64,000 nucleotides of DNA from assembly GCA_033763135.1 (NCBI GenBank), contig JANRKY010000039.1:3831-67830 (forward strand). The letters are read 5' to 3'. Shown here one piece after another: positions 41,601 through 52,680 of this stretch (position 1 is its first letter; the number at the start of each line of letters is the position of its first letter). The notes under the pieces were generated by a model. The model saw only the letters and a list, made by a program, of their open reading frames with translations. It was not told the origin of the DNA and made no database searches. This stretch comes from DALYLB01 sp033763135. GTDB taxonomy: Bacteria; Acidobacteriota; Blastocatellia; RBC074. The translations under genes were made by a program, and so were the position numbers.

Positions 41601-41728
41601 CTAAATGAGAACAAGAAGCATTCGGGCAAGAAATCTCACCCACGGGGGACACGGGGGGCACGGGGCCCCGATAATGGTTGATCCCGTGGTTGATATTTCT
41701 TGTCTGCATGTATTCTGGCCCGATTTAG
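41601..41728 (-). repeat. Palindromic element family P1, copy 1
   Basis: This 128-base element starts CTAAAT and ends ATTTAG; its arms of about 46 bases pair with about three quarters identity. Reverse-complemented, it aligns end to end with the copies at 55651-55780 (same orientation) and 57962-58100 (opposite). A 44-base core (41640-41683) matches the third copy with one mismatch. It lies between two plus-strand genes. Confidence 0.85.
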
Positions 41729-41751
41729 CTTCAGAACTTGGAGGTGTAGTG

Positions 41752-42321
41752 ATGACGACAGAGCAAGCGACGTTCCTTCGTGATTTTCTGGTTCAACGCG
41801 TCGAGGAGGCCCATATCGTGACGATGCGCGTTCTGAACTCGATCCCCGATTCCATGGGAGATTACCGGCCCAGCGCCAAGGCCCGTACTGCGCGCGATCT
41901 GGCGCGCCATATCGTCGATACCGAGATCCTGCTGCTGAACGGCATCGTCAAAGGTTCGTTCGAGCGAAATGAGACCGATCGCAACGATCTCCCGTTCAAC
42001 ATGCACGACCTGTCCAATTATTACGAAGATCAGTTCACCGAGGGGCTGGAGGCTGTTCGAAGAATGAGCATCAAAAAGCTCACGGCCTATCTCTCGTTCT
42101 ACGGCGTCTTTCGTCATCCGGCCGTCGTCTTTCTCACCTTTCTGCACGATCATACCGTCCATCATCGCGGACAACTGAGCGCGTACGCGCGCGAGGTCGG
42201 CTCCAAGATCTCGATGCTCAAGGGGCCCAACGGCGACATGGTCACGATCAATCAGCCGGCAATGAAATATCTCTGGACCGAACGTCAGTGGGAGGCCGGC
42301 GAACTGGCCAATGCCGCGTGA
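41752..42321 (+). CDS. DinB family putative metal-dependent protein
   Basis: The 189-residue four-helix-bundle protein fits the DinB/YfiT superfamily. It has the histidine triad of the family: one in ARHIVDTE and two in HDHTVHHRGQL. Such proteins bind a divalent metal and include bacillithiol- or mycothiol-type transferases, though many are unassigned. GGAGG lies 8 bases before ATG 41752; an upstream frame to 41605 is ruled out by the P1 repeat. A strong intrinsic terminator follows its stop. Confidence 0.85.
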   Translation: MTTEQATFLRDFLVQRVEEAHIVTMRVLNSIPDSMGDYRPSAKARTARDLARHIVDTEILLLNGIVKGSFERNETDRNDLPFNMHDLSNYYEDQFTEGLEAVRRMSIKKLTAYLSFYGVFRHPAVVFLTFLHDHTVHHRGQLSAYAREVGSKISMLKGPNGDMVTINQPAMKYLWTERQWEAGELANAA

Positions 42322-42356
42322 CGAAAAGACGCCGCGGCGACACGGTGAAAGAAAAG

Positions 42357-42410
42357 AGGCACGAGGAACGATCTTTTTCAAAAAGAGGTTCCTCGTGCCT
42401 TTCCTTTTTT
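42357..42410 (+). terminator. Intrinsic terminator after the DinB gene
   Basis: A perfect 13-bp stem (42357-42369 with 42388-42400) has an 18-base loop with an inner hairpin. It is followed by TTCCTTTTTT. This is the clearest intrinsic terminator in the window and lies about 35 bases after the DinB stop. Confidence 0.85.
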
Positions 42411-42411
42411 G

Positions 42412-42573
42412 GCCTTGATCATCATTTCGGCCATAACGAATTTAAGGTTGCCACAGAGTCACGGAGGAACAGAGCCGAGAATCGAGGCGGCCCTGTTTTT
42501 CCGGCTTTCTCCGCGCCTCTGCGTCTCTGCGGTCGATCTTCCGCTCCGGCACGGCCGAATCGATGATCAAGGC
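42412..42573 (+). repeat. Palindromic element family P2, copy 1
   Basis: This 162-base element starts GCCTTGATCATC and ends GATGATCAAGGC. Inside are repeated CACAGAG and GGAGG words and their complements. It aligns end to end with the reverse complement of 44676-44829: 26 of 28 bases agree at one end and 21 of 21 at the other. It starts two bases after the DinB terminator. No ORF lies inside, so it would be non-autonomous. Confidence 0.85.
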
Positions 42574-43046
42574 TCCTGTTTTGGGGCAAGGCCCGAGGCC
42601 GGAAGAAGCGAGACCGGGACGCCGCGTTTCGCGCCATTTTTCGCGTTCCAAACGCGGATGGAATCCTCATTCCTCAGAGCGCCGCATTGACAATCGCTTC
42701 AGCGGCAAGGTACAAATCTGTCCTCGTCAAAGCAGAACCACCGGCGGATCGGCAGCGCATCGGCGGCATATCGACCAGGAGTCGATGGCCTGTTCGAGCT
42801 TGGGGAGCCGGAAAGCCGGCGGCCTGATGGTCACCAGATGATCAAATGAGGGGCAAATGAGGCTGATCAACCAGAACAGGACAGCGGCTCTCGCCCCCGT
42901 GATACTTATTTGATCAATCCTTCACGGGATGGCGATACTTACACTCTAGTTTGCCTGTGAGAGATTGTCGTTTCCCATGCGCGCGGGCCCGGCGGGTCGC
43001 ATCGCGTATGAGGTTCCGCTCATCTCCATGGCCGAGTTTGTGAATT
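42574..43046. other. Leader region of yajQ with possible promoter
   Basis: No gene is evident in this 473-base stretch. TTGACA (42687-42692) and TACAAA (42711-42716) are 18 bases apart and could be a plus-strand promoter. A 7-bp dyad (42897-42903 with 42922-42928) lies inside a stretch where GATACTTA occurs twice, which could be a protein-binding region. Confidence 0.4.
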
Positions 43047-43547
43047 ATGGCGCAGCAAAACACATTCGACATCGTATCCGAGATTGACCACGCCGAAGTC
43101 GTCAATTCGATCAATCAGGCAATGAAGGAGATCCAGACGCGGTTCGACTTCAAGGGGAGCATGAGCGACATCCAGGTGGAGAAGGAGGAGGCGATCATCC
43201 TCACCTCGGAGGACGAGTACAAGCTTCGAAGCGTCAACGACATCCTGCAGTCGAAGTTCGTCAAGCGCGGCGTTCCGTTGAAGGGGCTGGTCTATGGCCG
43301 GGTGGAGCAGGCGCTGGGAGGGACGGTGCGGCAGCGCGTGGAGCTGCAGCAGGGAATACCGCAGGAGAAGGCCAAGGAGATCGTCAAGTTCATCAAGGAC
43401 ACGAAGCTGAAGGTGCAGTCTTCGATCCAGGGGGATATGATACGCGTATCCGGAAAGGATCGGGACGTGTTGCAGGACGTGATTGCCGCGCTGCGCGCGC
43501 ATGATTTCGGCATCGACATGCAGTTTACGAATTACAGATCAAATTAA
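43047..43547 (+). CDS. yajQ: YajQ family nucleotide-binding protein (DUF520)
   Basis: The 166-residue protein starts MAQQNTFDIVSEIDHAEVVN and has the DUF520 two-domain pattern (TRFDFKGSMSDIQVEKEEAI, KRGVPLKGLVYGRVEQALGG, DMIRVSGKDRDVLQDVIAAL). YajQ homologues bind nucleotides, and one was reported to bind cyclic di-GMP. Length is normal. No strong Shine-Dalgarno is seen before the ATG. It is followed 67 bases later by the polyprenyl synthase gene in the same direction. Confidence 0.95.
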   Translation: MAQQNTFDIVSEIDHAEVVNSINQAMKEIQTRFDFKGSMSDIQVEKEEAIILTSEDEYKLRSVNDILQSKFVKRGVPLKGLVYGRVEQALGGTVRQRVELQQGIPQEKAKEIVKFIKDTKLKVQSSIQGDMIRVSGKDRDVLQDVIAALRAHDFGIDMQFTNYRSN

Positions 43548-43614
43548 AGGTCAGGAAGTCGAGGTCGGTCGCGCATGCTCCGGGCGCCGGCTTTCAGGCT
43601 CCAGGCTCAAACAT

Positions 43615-44631
<1,017 letters not shown>

Positions 44632-44675
44632 GAAGCGCGGGAGCGGAGAGGGCTCGTTCCTCTCCGACGAACCAG

Positions 44676-44829
44676 GCCTTGATCATCGATTCGGCCACGA
44701 TGGAACGGGAGACAGGCCACAGAGCCACAGAGGCGCGGAGAATGCCCGAAAAACGGGATCTTCTCCGCTCTCGGCTCAGTGCCTCCGTGGCAACTTCTCG
44801 CTCGTTATGGCCGAAACGACGATCAAGGC
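44676..44829 (-). repeat. Palindromic element family P2, copy 2
   Basis: This 154-base element is the inverted counterpart of 42412-42573. Both outer ends are GCCTTGATC and GATCAAGGC. Its interior repeats GCCACAGAG-type words and folds on itself. It lies between two plus-strand genes and stops 12 bases before the next start. Confidence 0.85.
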
Positions 44830-44841
44830 TGACGAACCATT

Positions 44842-45465
44842 ATGATTGACGACGCCTCCCTCGTGGCGCTGCAGCGATCGCTCAATGAGTATCGCGAGGC
44901 GAAACGCAAGATTCGAATTCGGTTGGCCGAGATCGAGGCCGAGGCGGAGATGCTGCGTTCGCAACTCGCGATGCAGGAGACGATGATCGAGCAGTCCGAG
45001 TTGATGCTTCGCCGGATGCTGCTGCCGACGGACACGCCGGCGCTTTCGCCCGGGCCGCCCTCGGCTTCCTACGCTCCTCCCGTACGCTATCCGGAGCCGA
45101 CCCTGCGGCCCGCGGCCAGCGCGGCCGAGATCGAGGCGGAGGTCGCCAAGATCCGGCAGCACGAGAAGAAGAGCAACGTTCGATTCAACGATTTTCGAAT
45201 TCCGCAGGCGGCGACCATCGTTCTTCGCGAAGCGCAGGGACCGCTGCATGTCAGCGAGATCTATCGGCGGATGGCGGAGGGCGGATTCGAATTTCGCGGA
45301 CAGCATCAGTTGATCACGCTGGCGGTCTCGCTGAGCCGCAGCAAACGATTTCGCAAAGTCGCGCCGGGCACCTTCGAGCTCAATCCGAATGATCATTCCG
45401 CCCATTCGGACGTCGATGACGCCGACGCTTTTCCCCGAACGAATGCCGCCAACAGCCCAACGTGA
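44842..45465 (+). CDS. Coiled-coil and HARE-HTH-like winged-helix protein
   Basis: The 207-residue protein starts with a coiled coil (about residues 5-60, RIRLAEIEAEAEMLRSQLAM), then a Pro/Ser-rich linker. A winged-helix-like domain at about 120-185 reads QAATIVLREAQGPLHVSEIY and ITLAVSLSRSKRFRKV. This resembles HARE-HTH modules found with chromatin- and restriction-related proteins. It may bind nucleic acid. The CYTH gene starts within its last 23 bases, so the two are co-translated. The assignment to HARE-HTH is by pattern only. Confidence 0.65.
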   Translation: MIDDASLVALQRSLNEYREAKRKIRIRLAEIEAEAEMLRSQLAMQETMIEQSELMLRRMLLPTDTPALSPGPPSASYAPPVRYPEPTLRPAASAAEIEAEVAKIRQHEKKSNVRFNDFRIPQAATIVLREAQGPLHVSEIYRRMAEGGFEFRGQHQLITLAVSLSRSKRFRKVAPGTFELNPNDHSAHSDVDDADAFPRTNAANSPT

Positions 45466-46039
45466 AATCGAGGTCAAACTCCGCCTGGAGAGCGTCGATT
45501 CGCTCGTCCGCGCGGGATGTTCGCTGCGCGTCGAGATCGCCAGGCATTTCGAGGAGAACTGGCTGCTCGACACGCCGGATTCGCAGTTGGGCCGACAGGC
45601 CTCCATCCTTCGCGTCCGCCGCGCCGCCGGCGGAGGTTCGATCACCTACAAGGCAAAACCGCCCGCAGACGCCCCCCTCTCGCAGTTCAAGGAACGGATC
45701 GAGATCGAGACGATGGTCGATGATCCCGAGAGCGCCGTCGCCCTTTTTGAACAACTCGGATATCGGAAATGGTTCCGGTATCAGAAATATCGGACGGTCT
45801 ATCAGGTCGAGCTGCCTGACGGCGCGCGCCTGCACGCGATGTTCGACGAGACGCCCATCGGCGTCTTTCTGGAACTGGAGGGCGAAGAGGCGGCCATCGC
45901 CCGGGCCGTCGATCTGCTCGGGGTGAGTCCGTCCGAGTACATTCTCGACAGCTATCTCGCGCTGCAGATCGAGGATTGCCGGCGCCGGGGACGGGAACTC
46001 GAAGACATGGTGTTTGCGTCCGGGGAGGAGCAGAGATGA
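45443..46039 (+). CDS. CYTH domain protein (class IV adenylate cyclase/thiamine triphosphatase-like)
   Basis: The 198-residue protein shows the CYTH start EIEVKLRL (ExExK), then RHFEENWLLDTPDSQLGR, ILRVRRA, KERIEIET and the later RYQKYRTVYQV. These charged strands line the triphosphate tunnel. It probably hydrolyses an organic or inorganic triphosphate, or is an adenylate cyclase. The start at ATG 45443 overlaps the upstream gene by 23 bases. Its TGA overlaps the next ATG by 4 bases, tying it to the sugar nucleotidyltransferase. Confidence 0.85.
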   Translation: MPPTAQREIEVKLRLESVDSLVRAGCSLRVEIARHFEENWLLDTPDSQLGRQASILRVRRAAGGGSITYKAKPPADAPLSQFKERIEIETMVDDPESAVALFEQLGYRKWFRYQKYRTVYQVELPDGARLHAMFDETPIGVFLELEGEEAAIARAVDLLGVSPSEYILDSYLALQIEDCRRRGRELEDMVFASGEEQR

Positions 46040-47010
46040 AAGCGATGATTCTGGCCGCGGGATTCGGCACACGGCTGTGGCCGCTGACGGTGGGGCGAAC
46101 CAAGCCCGCCATCCCGTTCCTCAATCGGCCGCTGATTGCCAGCACCATCGAATATCTGCGCCGATTCGGCGTGACTGAGCTGATCGTCAATCTTCATCAC
46201 GAGCCCGAATCCGTGCGCGAACAGATCGGGGACGGCTCCCAATACGGCGTGCGCATCGGCTATTCGATGGAAGAGCCCGAGATTCTCGGCACGTCGGGGG
46301 CGCTCGACCGGGTTCGCGATCAACTGGAGCAGGAGACCTTTCTTGTCGTCAACGGCAAGATCATCACCGATCTGGATCTCGGCGCCGCGCTCGAAACGCA
46401 TCGGCGCCGGCAGGCGTTGGCGACGCTGGTCCTGCGGCCGAATCCGAAGCGGGAGCGATTCAGCGAGATCCTGCTCGGGGAGGAGGGCCGCGTCGCCCGG
46501 TTCGGCGGTTTCCCGGAGGTCGGGGGCGCCGGGACGCCGCTGATGTTCACCGGCATCCACATTCTCGACCCGGCCATCTTCGAATACATTCCCCGGGGCG
46601 TCTTTTCCGATTCGGTTCGCGATGTCTATCCGAAAGCCATGGCCGAAGGCCGGATGGTCGCCGCCCACATCGGCGAGGGGGCCTGGTATGAACTCAGCAC
46701 GCTCGAACGATATCTCGCGATCAGTCTGGAGTTTCTCGCGCGCGAGGGGCGCGACGTGGTGATGGACGAGGGCTGCGCGGTTGCGGCCGACGCCCGGATC
46801 GAGCGATCCATCCTCTGGAAGCGGGTGACCGTCGAGCGCGGCGCCGTCCTGACCGACTGCATCGTGGGCGATGATGTGACGATTCCCGCGCAGGCCCGCT
46901 TCTCCCGCGCGGTCATTTTCCGCGCCGACCGGGCTCCTCTCAGCGAACGGCCGGAAAAGGCCCTGCCCGGAATGGTCGTGGACAAGCTGCTTGTCGTGTC
47001 TTTGGCGTGA
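46036..47010 (+). CDS. Sugar-1-phosphate nucleotidyltransferase (MurU-like)
   Basis: The 324-residue protein has the nucleotidyltransferase opening MKAMILAAGFGTRLWPLT with KPAIPFLNRPLI, and a left-handed beta-helix-like end with repeated V/A-D-A-R and VTVERGAVLTDC elements. It transfers a nucleotidyl group to a sugar 1-phosphate. With the kinase gene downstream it resembles the MurU/AmgK pair, which recycles N-acetylmuramic acid into UDP-MurNAc. The ATGA overlap with the CYTH stop indicates coupling. A mannose- or glucose-1-phosphate substrate is also possible. Confidence 0.82.
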   Translation: MKAMILAAGFGTRLWPLTVGRTKPAIPFLNRPLIASTIEYLRRFGVTELIVNLHHEPESVREQIGDGSQYGVRIGYSMEEPEILGTSGALDRVRDQLEQETFLVVNGKIITDLDLGAALETHRRRQALATLVLRPNPKRERFSEILLGEEGRVARFGGFPEVGGAGTPLMFTGIHILDPAIFEYIPRGVFSDSVRDVYPKAMAEGRMVAAHIGEGAWYELSTLERYLAISLEFLAREGRDVVMDEGCAVAADARIERSILWKRVTVERGAVLTDCIVGDDVTIPAQARFSRAVIFRADRAPLSERPEKALPGMVVDKLLVVSLA

Positions 47011-47167
47011 TGGTACCATCCCGAATCGGTTTCGACTGGGCGAATCCAGAGAGCGCGAAATCCAGGTGACAGGAGACGGGTGCAATCCCGCGAGATGTGA
47101 GTTCCCCCGACCGCCGCGTCTGCAATAACGAGCGACTTCCCAGCTTTCCTGCTTGCGGCAAACGACA

Positions 47168-48247
47168 ATGATTATGACGCCACAGAACCTACAACCCGGA
47201 GCCACTGGGGGACTGAGCGAAAAGCGCGTGATCAATTATTCCGCGCGCTATTTCGGCATTTCGATGACGGAAGTTCGCCTGCAGGCCCTGACGCCGGACG
47301 CGTCGACGCGCAAGTATTATCGCGTCAGCGCCGCCGCGACGCCGGCGGAGAGCCTCATCATCAGCCTCTATCCGTCGCCGTTCAATCCGCACGACAATGC
47401 GTTTCTGGATGTGACGAACCTCTTCGAGCACGCCAAACTGCCCGTGCCGAAGATTCTCGATATCGCGGGGACCGAGGGGATCATTCTGCAGGAGGATCTG
47501 GGCGATCGCAGTCTGGCCTCCGCGCTGGCCGAGATGACCGCCCGCGGCGATGGCCGGGCGGCCGATGCAATGCTCGGCGAGGCGATCGAGTTGATTGTCC
47601 GGATCCAGACGGCCACGCTTCTCGCCTATTCGATGAACTCGGTTTCGAGCCGGCTTGCGTTCGACGAAGACAAGCTGATGTGGGAGCTGAACTATTTCTT
47701 CGATCACTTTTTCGGCAGCTATCGCCAGATGCCGCTTGCGCCGGCCGAAGCCGAGGCCATCAAGCGGGACTTGCGCGAGATCGCCGCAGAGCTGGCGGCG
47801 CGTCCGCGCGTCCTCACCCATCGCGATTATCACGGCATGAATCTCATGGTCGATCCGCAGGGACGGCTTCGCGTCATCGATCATCAGGATGCGCGCATGG
47901 GCCCGGCGACCTATGATCTCGTCCCGCTGCTGGTCGAGCGACGACTGGCGCCCGCGGACGAGGCCTGGGTCGAAGAGCATCAGCGACAATATCTGCGCAT
48001 TCGCGGAGAGCTCGGCCTCCCGCCTCTCGACATCGCCGAGCTGCGGTATGAGTTCGACCTGATGACCATTCAGCGGCAGCTCAAGGCCATCGGCACCTTC
48101 TCCTATCAGACCGCCGTCGTCGGCCGGGGCGAGGTCTACGAAAAATATATCCTGCCCGCCATCGCGACCGTCCTCCGCGCGATGCGCAAACCCGGCATGA
48201 AGGAATATCCCTCGCTGCTGGCCGCATTGAATGAGCTGCGGGGGTGA
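47168..48247 (+). CDS. AmgK-like sugar kinase (aminoglycoside phosphotransferase fold)
   Basis: The 359-residue protein has the APH-like kinase fold: HRDYHGMNLMVD is the catalytic loop (HxDxxxxN), VIDHQDARMGPATYDLVPLL holds the metal-binding Asp. The beginning reads LTPDASTRKYYRV, a typical start of AmgK proteins. It would phosphorylate MurNAc or GlcNAc at C1 for the adjacent nucleotidyltransferase. ATG 47168 or 47174 are preferred over TTG 47153. It is separated from the nucleotidyltransferase by about 157 bases holding no gene. Confidence 0.82.
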   Translation: MIMTPQNLQPGATGGLSEKRVINYSARYFGISMTEVRLQALTPDASTRKYYRVSAAATPAESLIISLYPSPFNPHDNAFLDVTNLFEHAKLPVPKILDIAGTEGIILQEDLGDRSLASALAEMTARGDGRAADAMLGEAIELIVRIQTATLLAYSMNSVSSRLAFDEDKLMWELNYFFDHFFGSYRQMPLAPAEAEAIKRDLREIAAELAARPRVLTHRDYHGMNLMVDPQGRLRVIDHQDARMGPATYDLVPLLVERRLAPADEAWVEEHQRQYLRIRGELGLPPLDIAELRYEFDLMTIQRQLKAIGTFSYQTAVVGRGEVYEKYILPAIATVLRAMRKPGMKEYPSLLAALNELRG

Positions 48248-48308
48248 TTCCGCTCGCGGCGGGCACGATCGATCTATCTCTGAAATCCACGATTGAATTG
48301 GACAGATT

Positions 48309-49619
<1,311 letters not shown>

Positions 49620-49728
49620 AAATGGGATGATCTCCGATGCCGTTCGGCGCTCATCCCCCATTGGAACACCAAGGCTAGCAGGTTTCCCCCATTGCTGTAG
49701 CTTTCATCTACTAGAGGACAACAGCCCC

Positions 49729-50484
49729 ATGACTCGAAGAGAAGACGCCACAATTTTGGGAGTTCAACAATTGCCGAATGACTGGAAGCAGAAGCCGGAG
49801 CCGCCGCAATTTGGTCAGAATCCGGTGGTGAGCTGGTTCAGCGAGTTCGAAGAGAAGATCGCGAGCGATTTTCAACGTCGGACAGGATTGGAATACAAGA
49901 AGGCGATTGCGCAGATCATCGAGGCGGCCGAGCCGTTTCCGGGGATGCAGGTGCTGGATGTGCCGACGGGCACGGGCGTGATTGCGCGCCAGTTCGTCGG
50001 AAAGGTCGGCGAGAAAGGACGGATCATCGGGATCGATGAGACGCCGGAGAAGCTGGAACAGGCCCGGCTCGCGGCGCAATCGGCGCGGGTCAGCATGCGC
50101 ATCGAGCTCAAGGCGATGCCCGTCGAGAAGCTTGCTTTCGAGGAGGGGAGCATCGATCTGGTCACTTCGGTCATGGCGTTTCACCGGTTGAGCGCCGGGA
50201 CGTTCCTGACGGAAGCCTGTCGCGTGCTTCGGCCGGGCGGGCGACTGCTGATCGCGGACGAGCTTGCGCCGGAGATCTCCACGGGGACGCTGCGGGACAC
50301 AATGCGGCGCTCCTATTTTCGATTCATCAAACGCGACCAGGAAGAGGCCGACGCGCAATTCCACACCACGCAGGAGATGATGCGGATGCTGCAGGAGGCG
50401 GGGTTCACGCAGATCATCTTTCGCACGCTGCGGCAGCGCAGCAGGAACGAGAGGTCCTTTGCGCTGATCAAGGCGGTGAAGTAG
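49729..50484 (+). CDS. Class I SAM-dependent methyltransferase
   Basis: The 251-residue cytoplasmic enzyme has the SAM-binding loop VLDVPTGTGVIARQF (motif I, slightly unusual VPTGTG), then IIGIDETPEKLEQAR and the post-motif IDLVTSVMAFHRLS. RVLRPGGRLLIADE is motif III. This is the UbiE/Methyltransf_11 type; substrate is unknown. ATG 49729 has AGAGGA upstream; an upstream frame to 49627 has no such site. The arginase gene follows after 9 bases and is likely co-transcribed. Confidence 0.85.
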   Translation: MTRREDATILGVQQLPNDWKQKPEPPQFGQNPVVSWFSEFEEKIASDFQRRTGLEYKKAIAQIIEAAEPFPGMQVLDVPTGTGVIARQFVGKVGEKGRIIGIDETPEKLEQARLAAQSARVSMRIELKAMPVEKLAFEEGSIDLVTSVMAFHRLSAGTFLTEACRVLRPGGRLLIADELAPEISTGTLRDTMRRSYFRFIKRDQEEADAQFHTTQEMMRMLQEAGFTQIIFRTLRQRSRNERSFALIKAVK

Positions 50485-50493
50485 AGAGGCTGT

Positions 50494-51414
50494 ATGCTCA
50501 ATTCGCGAACGAAGGCGACGATCATCGGCGTCCTGATGGATCTGGGCGCCGACCGGCGAGGCGTCGATATGGGGCCCTCCGCGATTCGCGTGGCCGATTT
50601 GAACGAGCGGCTCGCCGCGCTGGGCTATGTCGTCGACGACGCCGGCAATATCGGCGTGCGAAATCCCGAGATGCTGCAGGTGACGGACACGCACCTGAAG
50701 TATCTGCCCGAGATTGCCGCGGCCTGCCGCAAACTGGCTGAGCAGGTCGAAGCCGTTCTCGAAGCCGGCGCAATCCCGATCGTGCTCGGCGGCGATCACT
50801 CGATCGCCATCGGCAGCGTATCGGGCCTGTCGGCCTATTATCGCAAGCGAAATCAGCGGGTCGGCGTCATCTGGTTCGACGCGCATGGCGATATGAATAC
50901 GCCCGAAACGTCGCCGTCCGGCAACATTCACGGGATGCCGTTCGCGGCCATTCTGGGGCATGGCACAAAGGAGCTGACGCACATCGGGGAGTTCGCTCCC
51001 AAGGTCCATCCGGAAGATTGCGTCTTGATCGGCGCGCGAAGCGTCGATCCCGAGGAGGCGGTTGCGCTGCGGGCCTCGGGCGTCCGGGTGGTCACCATGC
51101 GGGAACTCGATGAACGCGGGATGAGCTCCATTATGGACGAGGCCATGATGCTCGCCTCCCGGCGCACGGCCGGATTTCACGTGACGATGGATATGGATTT
51201 CGTCGACCCGGACTTCGCGCCCGGCGTCGGCACGCCCGTCCCCGGCGGACCGACCTATCGGGAGAGCCACCTGGCCATGGAAAAGATCGCCGACTCGGGC
51301 AAGATGCTCTCCTTCGAACTGACCGAGATCAACCCGGTGCTCGATATTTCGAACAAGACCGCGGAACTTGGCGTGCAATTGATCCTGTCGGCATTCGGCA
51401 AGAAGATTATGTGA
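50494..51414 (+). CDS. rocF: Arginase
   Basis: The 306-residue enzyme hydrolyses arginine to ornithine and urea. The binuclear Mn site is visible as GGDHS near residue 98, DAHGDMN near 128 and DMDFVDP near 231. GNIHGMPFA, GARSVDPEE and the SFELTEINPVLD end are arginase- rather than agmatinase-like. GAGG lies about 6 bases before the ATG. It is in the methyltransferase-arginase-ddl run, with 10 bases to ddl. A nitrogen-salvage role is likely. Confidence 0.95.
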   Translation: MLNSRTKATIIGVLMDLGADRRGVDMGPSAIRVADLNERLAALGYVVDDAGNIGVRNPEMLQVTDTHLKYLPEIAAACRKLAEQVEAVLEAGAIPIVLGGDHSIAIGSVSGLSAYYRKRNQRVGVIWFDAHGDMNTPETSPSGNIHGMPFAAILGHGTKELTHIGEFAPKVHPEDCVLIGARSVDPEEAVALRASGVRVVTMRELDERGMSSIMDEAMMLASRRTAGFHVTMDMDFVDPDFAPGVGTPVPGGPTYRESHLAMEKIADSGKMLSFELTEINPVLDISNKTAELGVQLILSAFGKKIM

Positions 51415-51424
51415 GTGGCGGGGA

Positions 51425-52552
51425 ATGGCGGAGGGAATGGGTTTGGAAAAGAAACTGCGAGTGGGAGTCATCTTTGGCGGCCGATCGGGCGAGCATGAAG
51501 TGTCGCTCCGTTCGGCGGAATCGGTGATCAATGCGCTCGATCGCGCGAAATACGAGATCGTTCCGATCGCGATCAGCAAGGAAGGCAAGTGGCTCGCTTC
51601 GAGCCGGACGGGGTGCCTGCCGCCCGCCGCGATCTTGACGGGCGCCGATCAGCACGTCGCCATCTTCGGAGATCCGACGGAGCGCGGCCTGACGACGATC
51701 CGCGGGGGAAGCGCGAACGGCCACCGGGATTCGCTCGATGTCGTCTTTCCCGTGCTGCACGGTACCTATGGCGAAGACGGAACGATTCAGGGACTGCTGG
51801 AGATGGCCGATCTGCCTTATGTCGGCTGCGGCGTGCTGGCCTCGGCGGCCGGCATGGACAAGGTCCTGATGAAGCGGCTGTTCCGCGAGGCCGGGCTGCC
51901 GATCGCGGACTTCGCGCATTTTCTGCGAACGCAATGGGAATCCGATCCGGCCGGGATCGAGTCCCGCGTGATCGAAGAGATCGGTTTTCCGAATTTCGTC
52001 AAGCCCGCCAATATGGGATCTTCGGTCGGAATCTCGAAGGCCGTCGATCCGGTCGGTCTCCACGAGGCCATCGCGCTCGCCGCAACCTACGACCGGAAGA
52101 TCATCGTCGAGAAGGGCGTCGACGCCCGCGAAATCGAGGTCAGCGTGCTCGGCAACGACCAGCTGATCGCCAGCCTGCCCGGCGAGATCGTGCCGCAATC
52201 CGCGGCCTTCTATGATTACAAGGCGAAGTATGTCGACGCCAACGGCGCCCGACTCGCCATCCCGGCGGAACTGACCGAAGAACAGACGGCGGAGATTCAA
52301 CAACTGGCCATCCGCGCCTTCCAGGCCATCGACGGCGCCGGCCTCGGCCGCGTCGATTTCTTTCTCGAACGATCCACTGGCCGGCTGCTGCTCAATGAGA
52401 TCAACACCATGCCCGGCTTCACCTCGATCAGCATGTATCCCAAATTATGGGACGCCAGCGGCCTCGGCTACACCGAACTCCTCGACCGGCTCATCGAACT
52501 CGCCTTCGAACGCCATCGCGAGAAATCGCGCAATGTGACCAGCTTCGAATAG
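51425..52552 (+). CDS. ddl: D-alanine--D-alanine ligase
   Basis: The 375-residue ATP-grasp enzyme makes the D-Ala-D-Ala end of peptidoglycan. It has VIFGGRSGEHEVSLRSA at its start, VFPVLHGTYGEDGTIQGLLE, KPANMGSSVGISK and NEINTMPGFTSISMYPKLW. The long form with an extra loop (residues 60-90) is of VanA/DdlB type. ATG 51425 is used; a second at 51437 is possible. A 113-base perfect palindrome separates it from convergent atpE. Confidence 0.95.
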   Translation: MAEGMGLEKKLRVGVIFGGRSGEHEVSLRSAESVINALDRAKYEIVPIAISKEGKWLASSRTGCLPPAAILTGADQHVAIFGDPTERGLTTIRGGSANGHRDSLDVVFPVLHGTYGEDGTIQGLLEMADLPYVGCGVLASAAGMDKVLMKRLFREAGLPIADFAHFLRTQWESDPAGIESRVIEEIGFPNFVKPANMGSSVGISKAVDPVGLHEAIALAATYDRKIIVEKGVDAREIEVSVLGNDQLIASLPGEIVPQSAAFYDYKAKYVDANGARLAIPAELTEEQTAEIQQLAIRAFQAIDGAGLGRVDFFLERSTGRLLLNEINTMPGFTSISMYPKLWDASGLGYTELLDRLIELAFERHREKSRNVTSFE

Positions 52553-52560
52553 CGGGCGGA

Positions 52561-52673
52561 CTGCAAAAAAATAGACAGGATTCACAGGATTCTTCAGGAT
52601 GGACAGGATTGCTCATGAAAGCATATCCCGTTAATCCTGAAGAATCCTGTGAATCCTGTCTATTTTTTTGCAG
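52561..52673. repeat. Perfect 40-bp inverted repeat between ddl and atpE
   Basis: Arms 52561-52600 and 52634-52673 are exactly complementary and separated by 33 bases. Each arm repeats AGGATT/CAGGAT words and ends in a run of seven A or T next to the gene side. It fills the convergent gap, so a bidirectional terminator is likely. Similar AGGATT word repeats occur in other bacteria, to my recollection. Confidence 0.85.
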
Positions 52674-52680
52674 CGTTCGA

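Noticed and set aside
47011..47167. G-rich stretch between the MurU-like and AmgK-like genes resembling part of a cobalamin riboswitch
   Set aside because: Only short matches are seen; the B12-box context and required stems are absent, and the downstream gene is unrelated to cobalamin.
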